From Spirosoma validum (GTDB lineage Bacteria; Bacteroidota; Bacteroidia; Cytophagales; Spirosomataceae), in contig NZ_JACXAA010000023.1 in assembly GCF_014699035.1 (NCBI RefSeq), forward strand, positions 1-62,209: DNA of 62,209 bases, given 5' to 3'. Under the pieces are notes generated by a model. The model searched no databases. It saw only the letters and a program-made list of their open reading frames with translations, and had not been told where the DNA came from. The stretch's first letter is position 1. Each line of letters starts with the position of its first letter. The position numbers and the translations under genes are program-made. Below are positions 40,826 to 49,394 of the stretch, in pieces.

Positions 40826-41986
40826 TTAGGGTTGGCGGGTGAGGGTGTGGCTGGTCATTTGTCCTTGCAGGGCCGCTTCAATCTTATCCAGACGGGCCTG
40901 GGTTTGGGTTTTCAGAGCTGCATTTTCCTCTCGTAAACTCTTGTTCTGGGCTTTCAGCTGCTCCACCTCCTGGATCAGGGCCTGAATGGCGATCAGGTTC
41001 ACCCCGTCAAAATCGGCCTGATTGATGGACTTGTCTTCGCCGATGACCCCTAGCTCATCGTGGCCAAAGGCGGCAAAGAACTCCTGGGCCATGGGGCCGT
41101 AGTGGCGGTAGTGTTTGGCGTCCTGTCCTTTGTAGTTCCAGGAGCCTAGTTTTAACTGGGCAATCTTCTGCAGAAAGCCAGCACCGTCCACGGAGCGGAA
41201 GTTTTCCTTGCGAGTCGAGTCGGAGAGCGTCTGCCAGGCGTTGCCCCCAGGGCTGAGGTAAACGCCAAAGGAAGCCGCTGCGTTGGAGAAGAGTTTATAG
41301 CCCCCCGCAAAGCGCATCATCATCTGGTCCCTAGCATCGTTGTTCGTGGTAGTATTGGCACTAGAATGATCGCCCAGGATAAAGCTACCGGCCTGTTGAT
41401 TGGTGCTCACTAGATTACCCATGGCCGTCGAAAAATCACCACTGGCAGTGGTGACAAAGCCCATGGCTGTTGAATAACCACCCATGGCGGTGGTAATGTA
41501 TCCCATGGCCGTTGAATTATCACCACTGGCGGTAGTGCCTTGGCCCATAGCCGTCGAATTATCACCACTGGCGGTGGATTGGCCCATAGCCGTTGAATAG
41601 GCACCTCTGGCGGTGGATTGGCCCATGGCCGTCGATAATGTATCACTGGCGGTGGAATTGTAGCCCATGGCCGTCGATAATGTACCACTGGCGGTGGAAT
41701 TGTAGCCTGAGGCAAACGAATATCGGCCGACCCTTGTGTTGTCGCTAGCTGAGGAGCGGCTCCAAGCATCGCTGTCAACATAGCCTACTCGGAAGGCCCC
41801 CTGGCTGGCGTACCAGATAAGCTTGTTAGTACTAACCACCTGGTTGGTATCCGACCCAAACAAAACGGTACGGCCTGCCGACACGTTGAAGAAGGCTTTG
41901 GGATTAGTTGTGCCAATGCCCACCTGAGCCAGGCTAGCCGTAGCTGTCATAAATAGCAAACCGTTCAGGAGAAGATATTTTTTCAT
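40826..41986 (-). CDS. Surface protein with YadA-like head repeats and S74 chaperone domain (locus 1)
   Basis: A 386-residue secreted protein. Signal peptide 1-20 (SLAQVGIGTTNPKAFFNVS). Residues ~85-195 are ~14-residue YadA-head-like repeats (STAMGxxTTASGDN). Residues ~250-330 form a peptidase S74/endosialidase intramolecular chaperone domain beginning LSDSTRKENF; Ser255 and Lys260 have the spacing of the autocleavage dyad. A coiled coil (~335-375, LIQEVEQLKAQNKSLREENA) follows. By analogy with tail fibres it should form a trimer. It is directly followed by the YFQQ gene. Confidence 0.85.
   Translation of the reverse strand: MKKYLLLNGLLFMTATASLAQVGIGTTNPKAFFNVSAGRTVLFGSDTNQVVSTNKLIWYASQGAFRVGYVDSDAWSRSSASDNTRVGRYSFASGYNSTASGTLSTAMGYNSTASDTLSTAMGQSTARGAYSTAMGQSTASGDNSTAMGQGTTASGDNSTAMGYITTAMGGYSTAMGFVTTASGDFSTAMGNLVSTNQQAGSFILGDHSSANTTTNNDARDQMMMRFAGGYKLFSNAAASFGVYLSPGGNAWQTLSDSTRKENFRSVDGAGFLQKIAQLKLGSWNYKGQDAKHYRHYGPMAQEFFAAFGHDELGVIGEDKSINQADFDGVNLIAIQALIQEVEQLKAQNKSLREENAALKTQTQARLDKIEAALQGQMTSHTLTRQP
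41400..41720 (-). repeat. Tandem ~42-bp coding repeats (YadA-head type)
   Basis: About eight DNA units with the shared string CCCATGGCCGT on the plus strand and CACTGGCGGTG-type spacers. They encode STAMG repeats of the S74 protein and are similar enough to allow length change by slippage or recombination. Confidence 0.8.
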
Positions 41987-42377
41987 AAATTAGTTATTGT
42001 TAAGCCGCTGAAAAAGGCTACGGCTGGTAAGATACAGAGTTGGGCCAATGTACTAGCAGAAATGTATGCCAACGTGTTAATTTGGTAGGTGAACAACTTA
42101 GTTCTGTCAGTAAGCGGTACGACTAGTTGCCGAGAATAATTGCTTGAGGAGTGGATGGGCTCACCAATCAAGGACCCAACTGGAACCCAGCCCACTAACT
42201 ATACTAATTAATCAGGTTAGGTATGACCATTTACTTAGGGGAAGGACAAGGACTAGTCTTCTTGCTTGCCATGCGCTTGCAAACGAGCTAAAAGCCACTG
42301 ATTCGCGGTATGTAAAAATCAGGTGGCCGCTCTATAAACGCGGTCAGCTTTATAGTTTTGTAGCCTACAGCTCGAAA

Positions 42378-42452
42378 AGGCATCTCAACAAATGCCCGAA
42401 TTACAGACACTCGAACCTTTTTTCGTCTCAGTTGGGAGCATTAAAGGAGACG
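42378..42452 (+). repeat. Dispersed intergenic element, copy 12 (compensated outer stem)
   Basis: AGGCATCTCAACAAATGCCC (a small GGCAT/ATGCC hairpin in the head), GAATTACAGACACTC, CGTCTCA (42424-42430), GTTGGGAGCATTAAA, GAGACG (42447-42452). CGTCTC/GAGACG pair. In the outer stem AATGC pairs GCATT, where other copies have AACGC and GCGTT: a compensatory change. The rest of the 41987-42570 gap shows no gene. Confidence 0.7.
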
Positions 42453-42570
42453 ACAACTGTATATCACTAGATTACTCATTGTGGTATGTCCTGATGCAAT
42501 AGATAAACCAACTTTAAAATCTACGATTTGGTGGCAAAATGTTTTTAAGCTGGAGCATCACTAAAAAAAA

Positions 42571-42587
42571 AGTCAACCCTATTGACT
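42571..42587 (+). promoter_or_regulatory. Dyad upstream of the MarR gene
   Basis: AGTCAA-CCCTA-TTGACT is a perfect 6-5-6 inverted repeat 23 bases before the MarR ATG, followed by TATATTTA, close to the Bacteroidetes -7 box. It is a likely autoregulatory operator. Confidence 0.5.
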
Positions 42588-42610
42588 ATATTTATAGCCT
42601 GTAATTCGCA

Positions 42611-43096
42611 ATGATGGACACCCAAAAGCATACCGTCACCGTTGATTTTAATCACTCTTGTCTTGGTCGTAACACCTCAATGATGCATTTAATGGGGCGG
42701 CTCAAACGGTTCACCAGTACGTTTATTGAACCCCGTCTACAGGCTCTGGGCTACACCGACTTTAAACTGAGTTATCTCGTTTTTTTATCGTCTATAGACG
42801 AACAGGGCATAACTAATAGTGAGTTAGCTAAACAGGCCGGGGTGACCAAGCAGATGACGAGTAAGATCGTGAGCCTATTGGAGGAAGCAGGCTATATCTA
42901 CACCCAAAAGAAATCGGTTGATTGCCGATCTAGCCTCATTTTTTTAAGTGATCGCGGCAAGGCGTTGTTTGTCCAGCTTAAGGGCTGCATGCAGGAAGTT
43001 CGGAGTAGATTTGACGCACTTGTTGGCCACGGACGTATAGAACAGATGATAGAAACGATTACCCAACTGGTCGATGAACTGGACAAAGTGGAATAA
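42611..43096 (+). CDS. MarR-family transcriptional regulator
   Basis: A 161-residue MarR protein. The winged helix is clear: ITNSELAKQAGVTKQMTSKI, VSLLEEAGYIYTQKKSVDCR, SSLIFLSDRGKALFVQL; the C-terminal helix dimerises. Ligand unknown. It stands alone between the S74/YFQQ locus 1 and the giant HTCS, with a likely operator before its start. Confidence 0.9.
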   Translation: MMDTQKHTVTVDFNHSCLGRNTSMMHLMGRLKRFTSTFIEPRLQALGYTDFKLSYLVFLSSIDEQGITNSELAKQAGVTKQMTSKIVSLLEEAGYIYTQKKSVDCRSSLIFLSDRGKALFVQLKGCMQEVRSRFDALVGHGRIEQMIETITQLVDELDKVE

Positions 43097-43268
43097 GCTA
43101 GTGACGAGTGCCGTTTTAGGCCAAACTCGATGTAGCAGACTGCTTCAACCAATCAACAGGAGTCGAATCCTCTTTACGTATGCGATGTAAGATCTCGCTT
43201 TACATCTTCTTCCAAATCACAGTATCGTAAAATACCCCATTTCTTGGAGCAGAGTTATGACATTCTAT

Positions 43269-43368
43269 CGTCTCACCTATGAGCGGAGATATGAACGCTC
43301 TATCGTCTCAGTTGGGAGCATATATATAAGCGTTACGTTCGTCTCACGAATGAGCGTTTGAAGAGACA
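43269..43368 (+). repeat. Dispersed intergenic element, three tandem cores (copy 13)
   Basis: Three CGTCTCA cores (43269-43275, 43304-43310, 43340-43346) at ~35-base spacing, followed by CCTATGAGCGGAGAT, GTTGGGAGCATATAT and CGAATGAGCGTTTGA respectively; the last has a GTCTC/GAGAC stem (43341-43345 with 43363-43367). Tandem copies show that the ~35-base core unit can multiply independently of the head. It lies downstream of both the MarR gene and the HTCS gene. Confidence 0.65.
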
Positions 43369-43404
43369 GAGTACAAACAAACCTAAAAGCATACGATCCA
43401 TATT

Positions 43405-46400
43405 TTATACTTTCCTTTGAGTCCATTTCGCGGGTGTTATACCGTACTGCTTTTTAAATTCACGGCTAAAATACTGCGCATCCGAGTAGCCCACCTGCGT
43501 AGACACTTCCATATGATTATGTCCATCACTCAACAGTTCAGCCGCTTTCTTAAGTTTTAACTTTTTAATAAAATCGTTCACCGTCATGCCGCTCTGGGCT
43601 CTTGTTCGTCGATAGAGCACCGGTTCGCTAACCCCGACGTGGCGCGCCACCATTTTAATGGTCAGATCCGGATTGGAGATATTGGCCTCTATAAACTCAG
43701 TGATTGATTGGAGAAAGGGTTCTTCGGGTATGTGATCTTTGTCCGTTGGTTCCTCTGTCAGCGTACGACTAACCCGTTGTTGAATTCTCGCGCGCGCCAG
43801 TAGCAGATTCTGGATGTGGAGTTCCAGAATCTCCACTTGAAAAGGTTTAACCAGATAATGATCGGCGCCTTGTTCAAGGCTTAATAGGCGATACCGCTCC
43901 TGATCAGAGGGCAACAGGAGAATGGCTGATATGTGAGCAGTTTCTGGTTGTTTCTTTAACGTAGATAACAGACCGTACCCATTGAGATCCGGGATCGATA
44001 CGTCAACGATAAGGATATCCGGTACGATCTGCTGCGCCTGCCGCAAAGCCTCTAGCCCACTCGAGCAAACACGGACCTGGTAATGGGCTGTTAGACGAGT
44101 TAAGAGATAATCTCTAAAGGCCTGACGTGGGCCCACCAGCAGGAGGGTAGGTGTGTTACCAGTAGTACTAAATGCGGTTTCCCCCTGGTTGGGGGCCACT
44201 CCGGAAAGCCGGGCCTGATCGGTCGGTATGAAGTGGGCAAGGTGGCTATTGCCTTTTCGAAGCGTAATCATTACGCCCTTGACCGGAACGTCCGCTCCGC
44301 GGGAATAGGTGCCGACAGAGCTGAGGCTGCCCCCGTGCTGTTCGATGATGCGTCGGCTTAGGGAAAGGTCAGCATCTAATGTCCGGCTGGATGAATGAAC
44401 AATTGGGCCGGGCGTACTAGTGAAATAGTCAGTAAAAACTACTTCCTGAGATAAAGGCTGGCTGGTGGCCATGACCAGGATACGTATCGTGTCAGCGAAG
44501 TCGTGGGCCATTACGTACGTGTATCCTTGCTGAGGGGTGAGCTGACATACCGTTGATATAATCGCGTAGAATGCCTTTTCCAACAGGATAAAATCAAACC
44601 ACAGTTCCTGTTGGGGATCGATGTTGCCCGTGCTGACAATAAGCTGAACCTGGTATGATTCGAGTACCGCTTTGTACATGTTCGCGGTCAACCCCAGAAT
44701 GGGATGCAACCTATAGCGGTCGGGCCGCAATGTCCAGGTGTACTCATTTACCTTGCTCAGGCTTAGTAGTTCCGTCATCAGGGTGGCTAAGTGATCGACA
44801 TGTTCTTTGATCGTGTGGGCCGGTGTGTTTACGCCTGCGTGTTCAGGGTGGCTCGTATTGATCAGCTGTTCAGTGGGTAGCGAAATCTGCATGAGCTGGG
44901 TCCGGATCTCGTGGCTCATGTGATAAAGGAACGCCAATTTGCCTGCATATAGATCCTTTTCTGACTTTGTCGTTTTCCAGATATAAAAGAACCTGACCGT
45001 TGCTGCGATGAATCCACCGACGAAACTAACATAGAGCAGTGAGGCCCACCAGCTCCGCCACCAGGGACTCTCGACGTTCAGCTCAACCAGTAGCGGGGCT
45101 GACCACACGCCGTCGCTATTGGCCGCTTTCAACCGTAACTGGTGCCGTCCTGGTTCCAGGTTATTAAACGGAACCTGAGGGGTCGACCAGTACTGCCAAC
45201 GGGTGTTGTCCAACTGATAAGCGTAGCGGTTCTTAGACGGCTGGATAAAATTGAGCGCGGCATAATTAAGGGTGAAGACCCGATTCTGATACGGTATCTC
45301 AAATGAGTAGCCTGACTGGCTGGAATTCGTAGCTAGTGGGGTGACGGCCTCGTCAACCAGTTGCCCGGGCCGGGACATCGACGTAACGATTATCTTGGGG
45401 GGAATGGTGTTACGATTGATTTTTGACGGGTCGATGCTAATCAACCCTTTGTTGGTGCCCCAATAAAGTAGGTTATTGGCTTTTCTAACTGATTTAGATA
45501 TGAGGTCATAGCCCGGAATACCATCAAAATAATTGTAGTTAACAATAGTACTATCATTTAAATTGAGCCGGTAAATATTATGCGCCGATGAAACCCACAA
45601 TACGTTATCTTTTTCTTCGACAATATTGATCGCCTGGTCGGGTAAACCATCCAGTTTTAACGGATGGAATTGTTGATCTTGTGGACTAAAGTAAGAAAGG
45701 CATTGCTCATAGTTGTACCCAATCCAGACTCGCCCTCGGCTATCTTCGGTAATACAAATTGGCCTACCCCGTCTTGATACAATACGTTCCCGAGGTATAG
45801 GAAACGAAATGATCTTGGGCCGAAGTTCGTTTTTAATCAAATAAATACCTTCCCGCGCATTGACCCAGAGGTTGCCTCGGGAGTCCTGGAATAAACGGAC
45901 AATAAAGCTAGTCTTAAGCACTGGGAATGGGGCATGAAATGTTTGCGTAGACCGATCAAATACTAAAAGTCCCCTTTCCGTTCCGACCCAGAAATTTAGC
46001 TGCCGATCTTCGAGTAGCGCATTAATCCGTCCCGAGCGGAATAATGCTGATCCGTTGTCAATAGACGAACCACTACCCAGTGATGGAAGCTTTTTTAGGC
46101 CTTGTGAGGTGCCAGCCCAGAGCGATTGGTCTTTGGTCTGAATAAGATCCAGAACGATGAGGTTTTGTGCTACTTGTTTTGTAGGAATTAATGGATCATG
46201 TTCCAGTTCACATACGCCAACATCAGTACCTAGTAACAGGCGATTGGTGGGTAGCGCATACACACAATTCACCTGGGGCCGATCCGGATTACAGGCGGGA
46301 TAGGTGGTCAGCAAGGGCGCATTCATACTGATAACGCCCGCTCCGTCCGTATCGGACCCAAACCAGATGGCTCCATCTTTGTCTCTAAAAAGGCACAATA

Positions 46401-47370
46401 TGAGTTGACCTGAAAGACCTTTTGACGATGGGTCTGACAAGATTACTTTCTGCTTTACCCCGTCTTTATAGGCAAAAATATCTTTCCCGGCTGCCACCCC
46501 GACCACGCCCTGTAAATCTGAATCCATGTCCCTGATTTTTTGAGCGTGTCGGTCAACTAATTTCCACTGCTTATCAATCAGGCTATATAGATACCCTTTT
46601 TCGGTGCCTACCCATAGCTGTTTCTGGTCGTCGAAGAGCAACGCGGTTACGTTATCATCAACGAAAACGGGGGTGGTTTTTTGGTTGACGATACCGGTCT
46701 TTAGCTTACCTTGATGCCATTCCAGCGAGAATAGCCCTTTGTCGGTGGCGACCCATATCCTGCCTCGATTATCCTCACAGACTGCTTGTACAGCATAGGG
46801 ACCCTTAGCGGGTAGGATATATTTTGTTTTTTTATAGTGATTGCCAGACCCCGTCAGTCTCGTTAGGCCGTAGAGCCCGGCACATGAGGCAATCCAGATC
46901 TGCCCTTTTGAGTCCTCGTAAAATCGCTCGATCCAATTCGTCCGGTTAATTTCCTTTATCCGGGAGGATGGAGGAGTTAAATAGTAGCGGGTAAAGGTTT
47001 CGGTCCTGGGATCATACAGATTGAATCCTTCATTTGTTCCCACCCACATATTCCCCCGTGAATCGTTGAGTACGCTTGTTACATAAGACGAAGACAGGCT
47101 CGTCGATGCTGAATCTTGTCTAAATAGCTTTGTCCGATAGCCGTCATAGCGTACCAGTCCACTGGATGTGGCCAACCAGATGAAACCCCATTTGTCCTGG
47201 CCAATGTTCATGACGACATTTTCTGGTAAGCCCTGCTGAGAAGTTAAGTGCGTAAATAAAAGCCGCTTGGGTGGTCCTGTTTTTAGTTGAGCTAATGAGA
47301 CGATATTCAATCCTAGAATACAAGCAATTAAAAATAGCGTTTTCACGTATGGCAAAGAGGAAGTTAACAA
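43405..47370 (-). CDS. Hybrid two-component system sensor/regulator (HTCS) with degenerate kinase and receiver
   Basis: A 1321-residue one-protein system. The signal peptide (to ~27) and a periplasmic two-propeller region with Reg_prop motifs (NMWVGTNEGFNLYD, QLWVGTEKGYLYSL, AIWFGSDTDGAG) are followed by Y_Y_Y (~690-765), a membrane helix (~773-797), HisKA with H-box SHEIRTQL (~818; usual P is Q), an ATPase region, receiver (~1070-1185) and AraC HTH (~1226-1316). The ATPase N-box lacks Asn (FYAIISTVCQLTP) and no DxGxG box is seen. The receiver keeps the acceptor (ILIVDVSIPDLNG) and Lys (LVKPF), but the acidic pair is replaced (LLLVGPRQAF). Signalling may therefore bypass phosphorylation. Confidence 0.9.
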   Translation of the reverse strand: MLTSSLPYVKTLFLIACILGLNIVSLAQLKTGPPKRLLFTHLTSQQGLPENVVMNIGQDKWGFIWLATSSGLVRYDGYRTKLFRQDSASTSLSSSYVTSVLNDSRGNMWVGTNEGFNLYDPRTETFTRYYLTPPSSRIKEINRTNWIERFYEDSKGQIWIASCAGLYGLTRLTGSGNHYKKTKYILPAKGPYAVQAVCEDNRGRIWVATDKGLFSLEWHQGKLKTGIVNQKTTPVFVDDNVTALLFDDQKQLWVGTEKGYLYSLIDKQWKLVDRHAQKIRDMDSDLQGVVGVAAGKDIFAYKDGVKQKVILSDPSSKGLSGQLILCLFRDKDGAIWFGSDTDGAGVISMNAPLLTTYPACNPDRPQVNCVYALPTNRLLLGTDVGVCELEHDPLIPTKQVAQNLIVLDLIQTKDQSLWAGTSQGLKKLPSLGSGSSIDNGSALFRSGRINALLEDRQLNFWVGTERGLLVFDRSTQTFHAPFPVLKTSFIVRLFQDSRGNLWVNAREGIYLIKNELRPKIISFPIPRERIVSRRGRPICITEDSRGRVWIGYNYEQCLSYFSPQDQQFHPLKLDGLPDQAINIVEEKDNVLWVSSAHNIYRLNLNDSTIVNYNYFDGIPGYDLISKSVRKANNLLYWGTNKGLISIDPSKINRNTIPPKIIVTSMSRPGQLVDEAVTPLATNSSQSGYSFEIPYQNRVFTLNYAALNFIQPSKNRYAYQLDNTRWQYWSTPQVPFNNLEPGRHQLRLKAANSDGVWSAPLLVELNVESPWWRSWWASLLYVSFVGGFIAATVRFFYIWKTTKSEKDLYAGKLAFLYHMSHEIRTQLMQISLPTEQLINTSHPEHAGVNTPAHTIKEHVDHLATLMTELLSLSKVNEYTWTLRPDRYRLHPILGLTANMYKAVLESYQVQLIVSTGNIDPQQELWFDFILLEKAFYAIISTVCQLTPQQGYTYVMAHDFADTIRILVMATSQPLSQEVVFTDYFTSTPGPIVHSSSRTLDADLSLSRRIIEQHGGSLSSVGTYSRGADVPVKGVMITLRKGNSHLAHFIPTDQARLSGVAPNQGETAFSTTGNTPTLLLVGPRQAFRDYLLTRLTAHYQVRVCSSGLEALRQAQQIVPDILIVDVSIPDLNGYGLLSTLKKQPETAHISAILLLPSDQERYRLLSLEQGADHYLVKPFQVEILELHIQNLLLARARIQQRVSRTLTEEPTDKDHIPEEPFLQSITEFIEANISNPDLTIKMVARHVGVSEPVLYRRTRAQSGMTVNDFIKKLKLKKAAELLSDGHNHMEVSTQVGYSDAQYFSREFKKQYGITPAKWTQRKV

Positions 47371-48613
47371 TTAGTAGAAGTACAGATATTGAGCTTTCGT
47401 ATAATTATAAAATGATATACTTGCCTTTCTAAAGGATACCCGTGGTTTTATAGAGAAATTCGGTTTACCATAGGGAGATCGTAGTTAGACAAAACTGCCT
47501 GGGGCTGGAGTACCAGGTAGCCCTGCCTAAAGAACTGGTCTTTACGCATTCAGTTCAGTAATAAAGAGGGTTTACAGCACGGAGCGAACTTATACCGTGT
47601 GTTTTACGAAGGCTTCAACAAACCCACCAATTGCAAAACCGGATTGAACTCCACCAAGCCACCAGGCCTGTTCAAACGTTCTGGAATTGACCTATACATA
47701 ACGCGTTTAAGATGATCTGACAAGTCTACCGATTTACGATGCACAACGAAGAATGGCTAGTCTCTATCGTTTTTCCTTCCCGCATGAGTGAACAGGTCAG
47801 TATGATGGAATTTACCCTCCCACAAGGCTCGACTACATTGATTGTATAAACAGGAAGATGTAATATACTTGTTTGACAAGCACAAGGGCAACACTAGTTT
47901 AATCTAAAAAACCAGGCTGTAAACAGTAATAACAGATTGATTTAGAAGATCAAAATTAACTTTTGAATAGTAGAAAATCACAACGGTCAGGTAATTAAAA
48001 TTGAGTGTTTTTACTCATATAGTTAAAAATAATCTATACTATTTTAAAAAGTACGAATAACAATAAGCTAGGTTATTCTGAAAACTATTCAGAACTAAAT
48101 TATTTAGTAAATGGCACATTTTATATATCAATTTTCTGATTATCAGTATATTAACTAGTACACTATGCGCTACAACTTTACTACGAATACATGAATAAAG
48201 TCAATACGTATATATATTTATTAAAATGCTGATATAGAATTAGTTGCATATATAAATTAATAAGCAAAAGCAACTAGCCATACTATTAAGCCAGTATCGG
48301 CATTAGTAGATTTTTATTAACCTTTTGAGTAACGTAAAGTACAAGATAGTCTATAAAAATTGACAGAATTGTCATGTGGTCAACAAATGATGAGAGCATA
48401 CATTTGTACTACTCCCTATACTACTAGTTAATCAAATTTTTAAAAGTCTATTAAAAAAGTATAATAAATTCAAATCGGTTACTTGCCTGGTATGCCCGGA
48501 AATACTTCCGATTTAAGTTTGCTGGTTTCGACTTTATGCCAAATATCTGAAACTAGACCAGGCGATCTATATCACCCTTAATAGATTAATAACCAATCCA
48601 TATCCACACCCGT
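47371..48613. other. 1.2-kb AT-rich divergent intergenic region
   Basis: No gene is supported. 47440-47850 has near-average base composition and short open frames (one at 47739-47849, starting MHNEEWLVSIVFPSRMSE), which could be a decayed gene. 47850-48480 is very AT-rich with many A/T runs. This is a long regulatory-looking gap between the HTCS and the plus-strand surface genes, and the likeliest place for HTCS target sites. Confidence 0.5.
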
Positions 48614-49264
48614 ATGACGTGCCTCTCTACCTTTACATGGACTGTTCTAGTTACCCGCTCGAAAAAGTGGGGTATACTGTTCGTGCTGTCCATGCTGGGA
48701 AGTGAGATCGCTATTGGTCAGGATAAACCCGATTCGACTAGTGGCCTAGGGGTTTTCGGCAACACACTGGGTATTCATGAACACGACACACTGACGATAG
48801 CCGGTAACGTGGTGGTGCTAGACTGTACCACTATTAAAGGAACCGGAACGCTCTCATTACGTAGCGAAAAACCCCAGCGGGTGCTGGCCCGCCATAGTCA
48901 GGTAAGAAATCTCCATATCAACAATCCGACTACTGTTCGGCTGGAAGGTGAGCTGCTGGTGGCTGAGGAGCTAACCATCGAACGGGCGGTGTTCGATACG
49001 CGGACGGGACACCTGTCCCTTTCCGACAGTAGCCAGTTACGGCTGCGGGCAGCTGGACGACTGGTGCTGGCCGACAACGAGCTAAGCGGCCATATTCCTA
49101 CAAAACCCTGGCCCGATGGCAGAACCCTGTGGGCACTGCTGTCTTCGGAAATGTATGGCCCCCTTGCTCTGGTTACCCAACGACAGTACGTAGCGCCGGG
49201 AGCCGTTGCCCAACTGGTGAGTCAACCGCAAACGACTGTCTCACCACCTCCCGAATCTGAATAA
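48614..49264 (+). CDS. Secreted protein of unknown function (island locus 2)
   Basis: A 216-residue exported protein (signal peptide ending AIGQDKP, about 36). The body has repeated short beta-strand segments (TLTIAGNVVVLDC, VRNLHINNPTTVRLEGELLV, SLSDSSQLRLRAAGRLVL), suggesting a small beta-solenoid, and ends in a Pro-rich tail. No family recognised. It is the first gene of a plus-strand series with the S74 protein (130-base gap) and the YFQQ protein, so it may belong to the same surface structure. Confidence 0.55.
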   Translation: MTCLSTFTWTVLVTRSKKWGILFVLSMLGSEIAIGQDKPDSTSGLGVFGNTLGIHEHDTLTIAGNVVVLDCTTIKGTGTLSLRSEKPQRVLARHSQVRNLHINNPTTVRLEGELLVAEELTIERAVFDTRTGHLSLSDSSQLRLRAAGRLVLADNELSGHIPTKPWPDGRTLWALLSSEMYGPLALVTQRQYVAPGAVAQLVSQPQTTVSPPPESE

Positions 49265-49394
49265 GCCAGTTGTCCTGAACGGGTCTGCCGGTACGGCTAA
49301 CGGGCCAGGACCCCCAGGAAAGACCACTCAACTACGTAATAATCCATTATCATTCCTTGTCACTTTTTAGAAAAATTTTACCCAAATACGTATT

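Noticed and set aside
43269..43368. Three regularly spaced cores resembling a mini CRISPR array
   Set aside because: Repeat units are short and diverged, spacers of about 20-28 bases carry parts of the same element, and there are no cas genes nearby.
47739..47849. 36-residue frame in the AT-rich gap
   Set aside because: No ribosome-binding site, no recognised motif; may be part of a decayed gene.
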